Origin: Micrococcales bacterium
GTDB lineage: Bacteria; Actinomycetota; Actinomycetes; Actinomycetales; Cellulomonadaceae
Length of the DNA: 40,532 nt
Direction of reading: 5' to 3'
NCBI GenBank assembly: GCA_009779195.1
Contig: WRET01000028.1
Span: forward strand, 1-40,532
Part shown: piece after piece, positions 1 to 8,524 of the stretch
How the letters are laid out: each line of letters begins with the position of its first letter
Numbering within the stretch: position 1 is the first letter of the stretch
The notes under the pieces: generated by a model
Told to the model about the DNA's origin: nothing
The model's database searches: none
What the model saw: the letters and a program-made list of their open reading frames with translations, nothing else
Program-made: the position numbers and the translations under genes

Positions 1-537
1 CTGGTCGCGCTCATGCGACGGACGATGCACGCAGCCCCAGGGGTGGGTCTGGCCGCTCCGCAGATCGGGCTGGGGGTGGCCCTGGCCGTCGTCGAGGACG
101 TGGGGGTCGACCACCCGGACGTCATCGAGGCCCGCGAACGGCACCCGCTCGCTTTCCAGGTTCTGGTCAACCCACGTTGTGAACCGGTGGGTGACGGACG
201 CGTCGGGTTCTACGAGGGGTGCTTGTCGGTCCCCGGGTACGCCGCGGTGGTCCACCGTGCGCGCCAGGTCCGTCTGACCTGCGACGACGAGTGTAGCCGT
301 CCCGTCGACGAAGTGCTCATCGGTTGGGCCTCCTGGATTGTGCAGCACGAGACTGACCACCTGGTGGGTACGCTATACCTGGACCAGGCTGAATCGCGTT
401 CACTGGCAGCGTTGGCTGCCTGGGGTGGGCACTGGGCAGCCGGACTCGTGCCCCGTGCTGCGGCGGCCGAGTTGGGATTCGAGTTGGTGCAGGTGAAAGA
501 TGACCAGTACGACAGATGGCACTGGAAGCAGCGTTGA
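1..537 (+). CDS. def: Peptide deformylase, 5' end outside window
   Basis: Removes the N-terminal formyl group from new proteins; a cytoplasmic metalloenzyme. All three family motifs are visible: GVGLAAPQIG near the visible N-terminus, EGCLS (metal-ligand Cys) in the middle, and QHETDH (HExxH with two metal-ligand His and the catalytic Glu). The reading frame is open to base 1 and the first motif lies only about ten residues after the first visible Met. The family normally has more residues before it, so the true start is probably upstream of the window and the Met at 13 is internal. The last 38 bp overlap the next gene, implying translational coupling. Product identity is certain; only the start is missing. 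Confidence 0.95.
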   Translation: MVALMRRTMHAAPGVGLAAPQIGLGVALAVVEDVGVDHPDVIEARERHPLAFQVLVNPRCEPVGDGRVGFYEGCLSVPGYAAVVHRARQVRLTCDDECSRPVDEVLIGWASWIVQHETDHLVGTLYLDQAESRSLAALAAWGGHWAAGLVPRAAAAELGFELVQVKDDQYDRWHWKQR

Positions 538-1288
538 GAGAGCGGCGTCCCCACCGTTAACCTTGCCGTTTTTGTTCCTTGGTATCCGTGCCGAGAACCC
601 CGCCGCCGCCGACGAATACGAGGCGTTCTTGCGCGCCACAGATCTTACCGAGAAGCAGTTGCACCGGGTGCGGTTGGAGGCCGCACCTTTGGGCGCCGTG
701 GATCTCGATGCGTACTCCGGGGTGATTCTCGGCGGCGGGTCATTCTGCGTCAGCGATCCGACGGAAAACAAGACGGCCGTCCAATTGAGAGTCGAGGCTG
801 ACCTGGATCGGCTGCTGAAGGATGTGCTAGCCGCCGACGTGCCTTTCTTGGGTTGCTGCTACGGCATTGGCGCGCTCGGGCGGCACATCGGCGCGGTGGT
901 GGACCGCACCTACGCTGAACCGGCGGCCGGGATCTCTGTGCGGGTCACACCCGAGGGGGCCGCTGACCCGGTGTTCGCGGTGGCGGGACGTGAGTTTTAT
1001 GCCTTCACTGGGCACAAGGAAGCCGTCACGACGCTGCCGCGTGAGGCGGTGCTGTTGGCCACTGGAGACAATGCCCCGGTGCAAGCGTTTCGGGTGGGCA
1101 GCGCCTACGCTATCCAGTTTCATCCCGAGATGGACCTCGCTGGCTTGGAGTTGCGGATGCGTACCTACGCTCAGCACGGATACTTCGCTCCCGAGGAGCT
1201 GGACGACCTGCTAGCCGCTGCCGCGGTGTCCGGGGTGGACGTTCCGCCACCGGTGTTGCGCAGGTTCGTCGAGGTACACGCCCGCTAG
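500..1288 (+). CDS. Class I glutamine amidotransferase-like protein
   Basis: A 262-aa stand-alone GATase1 domain of the GuaA-like type, expected to hydrolyse glutamine and pass ammonia to an unknown acceptor, or to act as a gamma-glutamyl hydrolase. Nucleophile Cys120 sits in GCCYG and the other triad residues in FHPEMD (His208, Glu210). No synthetase domain is attached and no obvious partner is adjacent. The ATG at 500 lies inside def and is preceded by AGGTGAAAG, so it is probably coupled to def. The stop codon TAG (1286-1288) is completed by the first base of the IS630 element, so the original C-terminus may have differed by a few residues. The catalytic domain itself is intact. Substrate unknown. 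Confidence 0.85.
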   Translation: MTSTTDGTGSSVERAASPPLTLPFLFLGIRAENPAAADEYEAFLRATDLTEKQLHRVRLEAAPLGAVDLDAYSGVILGGGSFCVSDPTENKTAVQLRVEADLDRLLKDVLAADVPFLGCCYGIGALGRHIGAVVDRTYAEPAAGISVRVTPEGAADPVFAVAGREFYAFTGHKEAVTTLPREAVLLATGDNAPVQAFRVGSAYAIQFHPEMDLAGLELRMRTYAQHGYFAPEELDDLLAAAAVSGVDVPPPVLRRFVEVHAR

Positions 1289-2373
1289 TGTCGCATTGGC
1301 GAGGTAGTTGACGGTTTGGTTTCGGGGAGGACCTGGGCGGTGGTCTTGGTCCAGACGAAGGAGTGGGCGTCTTTGTCGTGGTGGTTGACGAAGCGGCGCA
1401 GAGCGGTGTTGAGGTCGGCGACGGGCCTAAAGACGCCACGGTCGAGGGCCCGGCGCTGCATGAGGCCAAAGAAGACCTCGACCATGTTGAGCCACGAGGC
1501 GTGGGTCGGGGTGAAGTGGACGTGGATGCGGGGGTTGGCGGCGAGCCATGCCTGGACGTCTTCGTGCTTGTTGGTGGCGTAGTTGTCCATGACTAGGTGC
1601 AGGTCCTGGTCGGGGCAGGCGCGGGCAACCTGCTTGCAGAAGGCCAGAAACTCCCGTGTACTGCGGCGAGGCTTGGGGGCTCCCAAGACCTGGCCGGTGG
1701 CGGTGTCCAGCGCGGCGAACAAGCAGGTGGTGCTGTGGCACACGTAGTCGAGGGTGCCGCGTCCAATCTGGCCCGGATGCGTGGGCAGCAGCGGCTGGAT
1801 GCGATCCAGGACCTGGATCTGAGACTCGTCGACCACGCACAGCACCACCGCGTCGGCCGGAGGGTCCAGATACAGGCCGACGACGTCGACGGCCTTGGCT
1901 TCTAGTTGCGGGTCGGTGGAGAACCTGAACGTGCCGCGCCGCCACGGCTGGACCCCGTACTCGGCCCAGACCGCGGCGACCTCGGCGTTGGAAACCCCTA
2001 GCCTCCTACCCAGGGCCCGGGTCGTCCAGTGTGTGGTCCCGTGAGATTTCGGCGGCCCGGCCAGTGTCGCGGCGACCACGGCGGCGCGGTCCACCGAACG
2101 TGGGCGCCCGGGCCGCGCCCGGTCGACCAGCCCGACCACACCGTACGTCTCGTACCTAGCCCTCCACGCCCTAACCGTGTTGACCGTCACCCCCACCGTT
2201 GCCGAGATCGCCGCGTTGGGCAGCCCGTCGGCGGCCAGCAGCACGATCCGGACCCTGTTGGCCGTCCCCGCCGGCACGCTGGCCGACCTGACTGTCTTCT
2301 CCAGCACCTCCCTGTCACCGTGGTGAAGGACCAGTGCGGGAACCGGTCTGTTCGGCATGCTCGAGCATCTCAT
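1285..2373 (-). CDS. IS630-family transposase
   Basis: A 362-aa DDE transposase. The N-terminus holds a helix-turn-helix (about residues 35-95, including the NTVRAWRARY recognition region). The DDE catalytic domain has Asp182 (VVDESQIQ), Asp263 (VMDNYATNK) and Glu299 (SWLNMVEVFF). The first motif is usually DEKxQIQ in relatives as I remember them, so one residue appears to be missing here, though the frame is intact. An alternative Met at 2358 (residue 6) is possible; neither start has a strong Shine-Dalgarno. The stop codon overlaps the stop of the opposing amidotransferase gene. No frameshift or premature stop is seen, so it could be active. Confidence 0.9.
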   Translation of the reverse strand: MRCSSMPNRPVPALVLHHGDREVLEKTVRSASVPAGTANRVRIVLLAADGLPNAAISATVGVTVNTVRAWRARYETYGVVGLVDRARPGRPRSVDRAAVVAATLAGPPKSHGTTHWTTRALGRRLGVSNAEVAAVWAEYGVQPWRRGTFRFSTDPQLEAKAVDVVGLYLDPPADAVVLCVVDESQIQVLDRIQPLLPTHPGQIGRGTLDYVCHSTTCLFAALDTATGQVLGAPKPRRSTREFLAFCKQVARACPDQDLHLVMDNYATNKHEDVQAWLAANPRIHVHFTPTHASWLNMVEVFFGLMQRRALDRGVFRPVADLNTALRRFVNHHDKDAHSFVWTKTTAQVLPETKPSTTSPMRH

Positions 2374-2413
2374 CCAAGCATCAAAACTGTCAACTATTTA
2401 CTAAACGGGACAC
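1288..2413 (-). mobile_element. IS630-family insertion sequence
   Basis: Complete-looking element with one transposase gene. Imperfect 25-bp terminal inverted repeats lie at 1288-1312 and 2389-2413; they share the outer GTGTC/GACAC and the inner GTCAACTA. IS630 elements insert at TA and duplicate it. The left flank is TA (1286-1287), but the right flank is CA (2414-2415), so the duplication is not intact or the right boundary is slightly off. The element separates the def/amidotransferase pair from an AT-richer orphan gene. Confidence 0.8.
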
Positions 2414-2748
2414 CAGGATGGCCTCCACGACCAGTCCATATGGGTCTTGTGGGCCACTAGAGCTGATGCTATGTTGTTACCCTGGTGTCAAGGCAGTGTC
2501 CCGTTGCGATGATGGGAGTTCACCTGACCCGATCTGAGGCATGGTGAAGGGCAAATGGAGTCTGGAAATCCCCACACAGCGAATAGTGTTGGGCGAATCA
2601 GGAATTCTCGTCCGAGAGGGGCGACCACCGCTGCGGTCATATTTTTTCGCAGAGCTGCGCGCTTCCTTCGTGCGGAGTGGTACTGCGGGATGACGAAAGA
2701 AGAGTACAGAAACCGTAGTTATCGGACCTCGGGAATATAGTAAGACGC
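2414..2748. other. Gene-free AT-richer stretch right of the IS630 element
   Basis: About 335 bp, visibly richer in A/T than the flanking housekeeping DNA and continuous in composition with the orphan membrane gene that follows. No open frame with family features, no tRNA and no strong hairpin seen. It probably holds the promoter of the gene at 2749, but I cannot pick out a convincing -35/-10 pair. Confidence 0.5.
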
Positions 2749-4548
2749 GTGCACAAGCGGCCAAGGACGAACCAGTGGGCAACGACAATTACGCGAGTTG
2801 TCGCTGCTTTTCGTGAAAAGTATCCCCCATCAAGTCGATATGGCAATCTCGATCCACTTCCCGTTGAAGAGACGACAATCGCAGAGAATTACCAGGACGT
2901 TGACTTCAGAAGTCCGGCTGGCGGCAAATATCTATACAATCTACTCTCACGTCCCGACTGGGTTGAGCGACGTATGATATCGGTCGAACTCGTTGATGAT
3001 GAACGCTCCAGGCGGCGCATTACATCTTCGATCGATCTGGATAAGGTGCGTTTGCTTGCAGCGAGTTCTGGCATTCACACAGATCGTCCTCTGCCAGTGC
3101 CGCTAGGTGTGCTGCGGAAAGAGATTCTGATCGACTTTCGAGTTCTTGGGCAGAACGGATCCCAAATTCCGGTGGCGGCAAGCGAAAGAAATTCTGAGGC
3201 ATGGCAGGGGGCTCTGATGCATATCGTGAGGAATGCTTCGGAGTTCCAAGACTTCAGAAACGGTCTTGGGGATAGTTTGGAGGGTGTGCTGACAGCGCTC
3301 GGGGAAGATGTCGCGGAGGCCGTGTACCCCATCACCTCGTGCGCTCGCCTCGGCATCACCTCGGCGGTCCTGAAACTCCGCGGTACTAATATGCTCGAAG
3401 AGGCGATCAAGGGAATCCGCGGCAGCGAGTTGTGGGACGCGGAAGGTGTGGATAGAGACACGGTCTGGAATGTGTTGTTCGAAACTGGAAAACAACACCA
3501 AGAAGGCGAAGTCTCCTTTGTTGATCTGTTAAAGTGTGCTATTGGGTCTTTTACCCCTGTCGTCGAAATCGAGTCGAGCGCCAGACGTGTCGTCGTCGTG
3601 CACGACCTCCAGGTGGCGTCGGGAACCGGCGTCAAGATGATTCGTGATCCCTGGTATGACTTTCGCGCAGAAGTGAGCGAAGGTATGGCGCGGCGCAGGC
3701 GTACGCACCACGACAGGACAATGCTGGTGGCATTGTTGATGGCGCTGACCTTTCTCCATGGCGTACGTTTTGCTGGAAGAGCTTGTTGGGCCTGCGTGCG
3801 ATGGGTTTTGGAGTTCGTTGGAATTCTAGGGTTTCCGGTAGGAGTCGAAACTTCTATGATCTCTCATGCCTCGCGAGAGCATCTCCAGGTCACTGGACCG
3901 AAGGGGTCGTATGTGGCGCGGCTCGACTGTCGACGTACGATGAAACAAGACAGTATTGAACCGTCGGCTTTGCTGAAGCGTGTTACGAGACATCGGGGAA
4001 TATTGTATAATAGGTCTTCGGAAGTGATATTCGATCCTGCCTACAAGTATGAGTTGATGGCCTCGATGCGGCCGCGTCTAACCGGTTTCCTTACGCCGGC
4101 GGTGGCTGCACTCGCCGTTGCCACACTCTTTAGCTGGCTATGTTGGATAAACGCCACTACAATCGCCAGGGACGATGCTCCAACGGGCGGAGTTGATCTT
4201 AATACTGTTCTCCTATTCTCTTCTTCGCTCTGGTCTCTCTATGTCGCCCGCCCGGATGAACACAAATACCGAGGAATGATGTTACTTTTCCCCCGCCTCG
4301 CCGTCGTTTTGTCAAGCATTGCTCCGGCGGCCATCGCCCTTACGGGCATCTTTTTCGGCGCCGGCAGCACCAAATGGAATGACGGACCGAGAACGCACGG
4401 AGAGGCCGTTAGTCTCGTGGAAAGCGTTGCGAAGATTTCGTTTACCGTCTGCTTGGGGGTATGCGCCTACTTCCTGGTCTTCGGGATGATCGCATCATGG
4501 GCAAGGTGGAGAGTTCTGTTTCACTCCGAAAAAAACGATAACCCATAG
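2749..4548 (+). CDS. Orphan membrane protein of unknown function, AT-rich
   Basis: A 599-aa protein I do not recognise. Residues 1 to about 440 are mostly hydrophilic with mixed helical stretches and a weakly hydrophobic patch around 325-365. The C-terminal part has about four predicted membrane segments (roughly 446-468, 484-500, 514-537, 562-584) and ends in a short basic/polar tail. No catalytic signature is evident. The GTG start at 2749 is the first in frame but has no clear Shine-Dalgarno, so a downstream start is possible. Base composition and codon use are visibly AT-richer than in neighbouring genes, and the gene sits beside an IS630 element, which together suggest horizontal acquisition. 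The architecture (large soluble N-part, membrane C-part) would suit a membrane effector, but that is speculation. Confidence 0.6.
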   Translation: MHKRPRTNQWATTITRVVAAFREKYPPSSRYGNLDPLPVEETTIAENYQDVDFRSPAGGKYLYNLLSRPDWVERRMISVELVDDERSRRRITSSIDLDKVRLLAASSGIHTDRPLPVPLGVLRKEILIDFRVLGQNGSQIPVAASERNSEAWQGALMHIVRNASEFQDFRNGLGDSLEGVLTALGEDVAEAVYPITSCARLGITSAVLKLRGTNMLEEAIKGIRGSELWDAEGVDRDTVWNVLFETGKQHQEGEVSFVDLLKCAIGSFTPVVEIESSARRVVVVHDLQVASGTGVKMIRDPWYDFRAEVSEGMARRRRTHHDRTMLVALLMALTFLHGVRFAGRACWACVRWVLEFVGILGFPVGVETSMISHASREHLQVTGPKGSYVARLDCRRTMKQDSIEPSALLKRVTRHRGILYNRSSEVIFDPAYKYELMASMRPRLTGFLTPAVAALAVATLFSWLCWINATTIARDDAPTGGVDLNTVLLFSSSLWSLYVARPDEHKYRGMMLLFPRLAVVLSSIAPAAIALTGIFFGAGSTKWNDGPRTHGEAVSLVESVAKISFTVCLGVCAYFLVFGMIASWARWRVLFHSEKNDNP

Positions 4549-4982
4549 GGCGTCGCTAGAACACTCCAAGGTGCGATGCCACTTGCCAGAATTGTCGGTC
4601 TAAGTCGCGACGACGATGTGGAAGGGCTTTCGTGAAGGGAGCGGCATTTTGCGCGCTGGATACTTGCGTGAAACCGGCTAGTGCCACGCCTCTCAGGATG
4701 ATCGCACACTACGCTTGCTTGTTTCGGTAGGCATCGGTTGATTCGGTTCCTTGCCGAGCCTCCTGGTGTCGCGAGTTGCAAATTGAGACAATAGATCGTA
4801 TGATAGCTGTGTGGCGACAATAAGCGAAAGCCTTCGAGCGCGACGAAGCCACGAGGGGCTTGTCCGGGCGCTAGATGGTCCGCTCTACCGGGTCCGGCGG
4901 TGTGACGGGGAACCCAAGGTGCTGTCGGGACGTCCTACGGTAGAGGCGTTCTAACCAGTGCGACGAGTGTACGAGGAGCGCG
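4549..4982. other. Gene-free region upstream of the DedA gene
   Basis: About 430 bp. Composition changes from AT-richer (left) to normal GC-rich (from about 4810), which marks the right edge of the foreign-looking segment. A TAnnnT-type -10 candidate (TACGGT, about 4936-4941) lies ahead of the DedA gene, and GAGGAG (4973-4978) is its ribosome binding site. No RNA gene recognised. Confidence 0.45.
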
Positions 4983-5624
4983 GTGGAACAGCTGGACGTG
5001 TGGGCCCAAGGGCTCGTCGCCACACCGTGGATCTACCTCGTGGTGTTCGTCTTCGCCGTCGTCGACGGGTTCTTCCCGCCGATCCCCAGCGAGTCGTTGG
5101 TCATCGCCGTGGCTGCGCTGGGCAGCACCGGTGAGCCGAACCTCGCGGCGATCGGTGTGGTCGCCGCCTCAGGGGCTTTCGTCGGTGACCAGATCACGTT
5201 CCAGGCTGGACGGTTCGTCAAGGTGCGCCGGCTGTTCCGCGGCCGTCGTGCCACCGCCGCGCTGGACTGGGCCACCCGGGCCCTGGAGCGCCGGGGTTCG
5301 TCGTTCGTCATCGGCGCACGGTTCGTGCCGATCGGACGCGTCGCGGTGAACGCCGCCGCGGGGTCGTTGGGGTACCCCCGCAAGCGGTTCTTGGTGGCGG
5401 ACGTGGCCGGGTCGGTGGTGTGGGCTGTGTACCTGGTGATCGTCGGCCTCGTGGCTGGAAAAGCGCTCGGTGACCACCCGGTCGTGGCGGTCACGGTCGG
5501 TATCGTCGCTGGGCTCGGTATCGGGGTCCTGGTGGACCAGGTGCTGCGACGTTTCCCCTCCGCCCGCACGGCCAAGCCCGACGACGTCGCCGAGGACGCA
5601 GACCCTGACGCGGCTGTGCGCTGA
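4983..5624 (+). CDS. DedA family membrane protein
   Basis: A 213-aa integral membrane protein of the DedA/SNARE-associated (VTT domain) family. These proteins are linked to membrane homeostasis and recycling of lipid carriers. Visible features are the N-terminal hydrophobic segment, the re-entrant-loop region with FFPPIPSE, a second half with the basic/glycine motif GARFVPIGRVAVNAAAGSLGYP typical of the family, and a final membrane helix. The hydrophilic tail is acidic. The GTG start at 4983 is supported by GAGGAG four bases upstream. The gene converges on coaA with only 6 bp between them; a 12-bp palindrome (TGAGGATCCTCA, 5622-5633) covers both stop codons. Confidence 0.9.
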   Translation: MEQLDVWAQGLVATPWIYLVVFVFAVVDGFFPPIPSESLVIAVAALGSTGEPNLAAIGVVAASGAFVGDQITFQAGRFVKVRRLFRGRRATAALDWATRALERRGSSFVIGARFVPIGRVAVNAAAGSLGYPRKRFLVADVAGSVVWAVYLVIVGLVAGKALGDHPVVAVTVGIVAGLGIGVLVDQVLRRFPSARTAKPDDVAEDADPDAAVR

Positions 5625-5630
5625 GGATCC

Positions 5631-6566
5631 TCACAGCTTGCGCAGGCGGACGCCGGTGATGCGGTGGTCGGAGTCTTTGCACAGCACCAAGGTGGCGCGT
5701 GCCCGGGTCGGTCCGACGTTCTGCACGAGGTTGGGGGCGTTGATGGCGTCCCACAGCTGCCCGGCGATACCGGTGGCCTCGTCGTCGGAAAGGCCTGCGT
5801 AGCGCCGGAAGTACGCCTCGGGGTGGGAGAAGCCGGTGTCGCGTAACGACAAGAACCGTTCGATGTACCAGCGGCGGATGTCGGCGGTGCGGGCGTCGAC
5901 GTAGATCGAGAAGTCGAAGTAGTCGCTCACCGCGAGGTTCGAACGGCCTGTGGCGCGGGCAGGCTGCAAGACGTTCAGCCCTTCGACGATGAGCACGTCC
6001 GGCTGGCGGACCACCACCTGTTCACCAGGGACGACGTCGTAGGCCACATGGTCGTACACCGGGGCGCGCACCTCGGGCACACCGGCTTTGACGGCAGCGA
6101 CGAACCGCAGCAGGGCACGGCGGTCGTAGGACTCGGGGAACCCTTTGCGGCCCATGAGACCGCGGCGCGCCAGCTCTTCGTTGGGGAACAAGAACCCGTC
6201 GGTGGTGACCAGCTCGACTTTCGGTGTGGCTGGCCAGCGGGCGATGAGCTCGCGCAACAACCGGGCGGTGGTGGACTTGCCGACCGCGACCGACCCGGCG
6301 ATACCGATGACGAACGGGGTGCGGCTGGTGCGTTCGCCGAGGAACGCCGCGGCCGCCTCGTGCAACCCCTGGGTCGCCCCGATGTACAGGTCGAGCAGGC
6401 GCGACAGCGGCCGGTACACCACGTCCACCTCGTCGAGGTCTATCGGGTCGCCGATACCGCGCAGGCGGTGCACGTCGTCGTCGGTCAGCGGTAGAGGGGT
6501 GGACGCCGACAGGCGCGCCCAGTCGTCGCGCGCGAGGTCCACGTAGGTCGAGACGCTAGTGGTCAC
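5631..6566 (-). CDS. coaA: Type I pantothenate kinase
   Basis: Phosphorylates pantothenate with ATP, the first and usually rate-limiting step of coenzyme A synthesis; cytoplasmic. The 311-aa length fits the bacterial type I enzyme. The P-loop GSVAVGKST is at residues 91-98, followed by the [10 protein letters not shown] region and the conserved C-terminal half with [10 protein letters not shown] and [11 protein letters not shown] start at 6566; no Shine-Dalgarno, but CAGAAT lies exactly six bases upstream, suggesting a leaderless transcript. It is divergent from glmS, with both promoters in the roughly 100-bp gap. Confidence 0.96.
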   Translation of the reverse strand: MTTSVSTYVDLARDDWARLSASTPLPLTDDDVHRLRGIGDPIDLDEVDVVYRPLSRLLDLYIGATQGLHEAAAAFLGERTSRTPFVIGIAGSVAVGKSTTARLLRELIARWPATPKVELVTTDGFLFPNEELARRGLMGRKGFPESYDRRALLRFVAAVKAGVPEVRAPVYDHVAYDVVPGEQVVVRQPDVLIVEGLNVLQPARATGRSNLAVSDYFDFSIYVDARTADIRRWYIERFLSLRDTGFSHPEAYFRRYAGLSDDEATGIAGQLWDAINAPNLVQNVGPTRARATLVLCKDSDHRITGVRLRKL

Positions 6567-6572
6567 GTCCCG

Positions 6573-6578
6573 ATTCTG
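6573..6578 (-). promoter_or_regulatory. Candidate -10 of coaA (leaderless)
   Basis: CAGAAT on the minus strand, six bases before the GTG start of coaA, with no Shine-Dalgarno between. Part of a pattern shared by several genes in this window. No convincing -35. Confidence 0.4.
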
Positions 6579-6657
6579 CCCGACTCGCGGGCTCGTTGCG
6601 GCACTGCGCTGCTCGGGTGGTGCACCCGAAGCCCGCCGCCAGGTGCCTGGCAGCGTC

Positions 6658-6663
6658 TAGCAT
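6658..6663 (+). promoter_or_regulatory. Candidate -10 of glmS (leaderless)
   Basis: TAGCAT ends seven bases before the ATG at 6671, and there is no Shine-Dalgarno in between. Transcription would start at or next to the A of the start codon. Confidence 0.45.
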
Positions 6664-6670
6664 GGCTCTC

Positions 6671-8524
6671 ATGTGCGGGATCGTGGGATACGTCGGCAGT
6701 GGTCCGGTCAGTGCTCGTCCGTTGCAGGTCGTCATGGAGGGCCTGCAACGTCTGGAGTACCGCGGGTACGACTCGGCAGGTGTCGCTGTCATCACCGACA
6801 CCGGGCTGCAGATGGCCAAGAAAGCCGGAAAGCTCGTCAACCTGGCCTCCCGCCTGCAAGACAGCCCCCTGGAGCCTGGTACGGCGGCGATCGGGCACAC
6901 ACGGTGGGCCACCCACGGCGGCCCGACCGACGGCAACGCCCACCCGCACGTCCACGGGGACCTGGCGGTCATCCACAACGGGATCGTCGAGAACTTCGCC
7001 ACGCTCAAGGCCGAGCTCATGGAGGCCGGGGACGAGTTCGCCTCGGAGACTGACACCGAGGTCGTCGCCCACCTGCTCGACCGCGCCTACCAGGAGACCG
7101 GTGACCTGACCGAAGCCATGCGCCAGGTCGTGGTGTGCCTGGACGGGACGTTCACGTTGCTCGCGGTGCACGCCTCGCAGCCGTCGGTGGTCGTCGGTGC
7201 CCGGCACGACTCGCCGCTGGTCGTGGGGCTGGGCGACGGCGAGAACTTCTTGGGCTCAGACGTCGTGGCGTTCATCGCCCACACCAACCGTGCCATGGAG
7301 CTGGGCCAGGACGAGATCGTCACTATCACCCCCACGTCCGTCGACGTCACAGACTTCGCTGGCCGGCCAGCGCAGGCCCGTGAGTACATCGTGGACTGGG
7401 ACGCCAAAGCCGCCGAGAAAGGCGGTTTCCGCTCGTTCATGGACAAGGAGATCGCCGACGAGCCGCAGGCCGTGGCCGACACCCTGCTGGGCCGTACCGA
7501 CATGGCAGGTTCGCTGGTGCTCGACGAGATCCGCATCGAAGAGTCGGTGCTGCGAGCGGTGACCAAGATCGTCGTCGTGGCGTGCGGGACGGCCGCGTAC
7601 GCCGGGCACGTGGCCAAGTACGCCATCGAGCACTGGTGCCGGATCCCGGTGGAGGTCGAGCTGGCCCACGAGTTCCGCTACCGCGACCCTGTGGTCGACG
7701 AACGGACCCTCGTCGTGGCGATCTCCCAGTCGGGGGAGACCATGGACACGCTCATGGCTGTGCGGTACGCCCGTGAGCAGGGCAGCGCCACGCTGTCCAT
7801 CGTCAACACCCACGGGTCGACGATCCCGCGCGAGTCCGACGCGGTGCTGTACACCCATGCCGGCCCGGAGATCGCCGTGGCGTCGACGAAGGCGTTCTTG
7901 GCGCAGATCACCGCCGCGTACCTGCTGGGCCTGTACCTGGCCCAGCTACGCGGCACCCTGTTCCCCGACGAGGTCGCCGCCAAGCTCGTCGAGCTGCGTG
8001 CCATGCCCGACAAGGTCCAGACCGTCCTGGACCGTTCCGACCGGGTCAAGCAGATCGCCCGGTGGATGGCCGACACCCCGACCGTGCTGTTCTTGGGCCG
8101 CCACGTCGGCTACCCCGTGGCCATGGAAGGTGCCCTCAAGCTCAAAGAGCTTGCCTACATCCACGCCGAAGGTTTCGCCGCTGGTGAGCTCAAACACGGT
8201 CCCATCGCGTTGATCGAACCTGGTCAGCCGGTGTTCGTCGTCGTACCGTCCCCGCGCGGGCGTCACTCCCTGCACTCCAAGGTCGTGTCGAACATCCAAG
8301 AGATCCGCGCCCGCGGTGCCCGTACCCTCGTCATCGCAGAAGACGGCGACGAAGCCGTCGTCCCGTTCGCGGACCAGGTTTTCCGCATCCCCCAGTGCCC
8401 CACCCTCCTGGCCCCCCTCCTGGCCGTCGTCCCCTTGCAGATCTTCGCCTGCGAGCTGGCCCACGCCAAAGGCCTCGACGTCGACCAACCCCGCAACCTC
8501 GCCAAGTCCGTCACCGTCGAGTAG
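6671..8524 (+). CDS. glmS: Glutamine-fructose-6-phosphate aminotransferase (isomerizing)
   Basis: Makes glucosamine-6-phosphate from fructose-6-phosphate and glutamine, the entry step to UDP-GlcNAc and peptidoglycan. The 617-aa protein starts MCGIVGYVG; Cys2 becomes the N-terminal nucleophile after Met removal, which fixes the start at 6671 although the frame is open 25 codons further up. The glutaminase domain shows LEYRGYDSAG. Two SIS isomerase domains follow (CGTAAYAGHV, SQSGETMDT), and the canonical C-terminus DQPRNLAKSVTVE is present. It converges directly (no gap) with the O-antigen-ligase-like gene. No glmS ribozyme is expected in actinobacteria and none is seen. Confidence 0.97.
   Translation: MCGIVGYVGSGPVSARPLQVVMEGLQRLEYRGYDSAGVAVITDTGLQMAKKAGKLVNLASRLQDSPLEPGTAAIGHTRWATHGGPTDGNAHPHVHGDLAVIHNGIVENFATLKAELMEAGDEFASETDTEVVAHLLDRAYQETGDLTEAMRQVVVCLDGTFTLLAVHASQPSVVVGARHDSPLVVGLGDGENFLGSDVVAFIAHTNRAMELGQDEIVTITPTSVDVTDFAGRPAQAREYIVDWDAKAAEKGGFRSFMDKEIADEPQAVADTLLGRTDMAGSLVLDEIRIEESVLRAVTKIVVVACGTAAYAGHVAKYAIEHWCRIPVEVELAHEFRYRDPVVDERTLVVAISQSGETMDTLMAVRYAREQGSATLSIVNTHGSTIPRESDAVLYTHAGPEIAVASTKAFLAQITAAYLLGLYLAQLRGTLFPDEVAAKLVELRAMPDKVQTVLDRSDRVKQIARWMADTPTVLFLGRHVGYPVAMEGALKLKELAYIHAEGFAAGELKHGPIALIEPGQPVFVVVPSPRGRHSLHSKVVSNIQEIRARGARTLVIAEDGDEAVVPFADQVFRIPQCPTLLAPLLAVVPLQIFACELAHAKGLDVDQPRNLAKSVTVE

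Noticed and set aside
1286..2415. Intact TA target duplication for the IS630 element
   Set aside because: Left flank is TA but right flank is CA; a perfect duplication is not present.
6596..6670. N-terminal extension of glmS
   Set aside because: GlmS needs Cys at position 2 after the initiator Met (MCGIVGY), which fixes the start at 6671.
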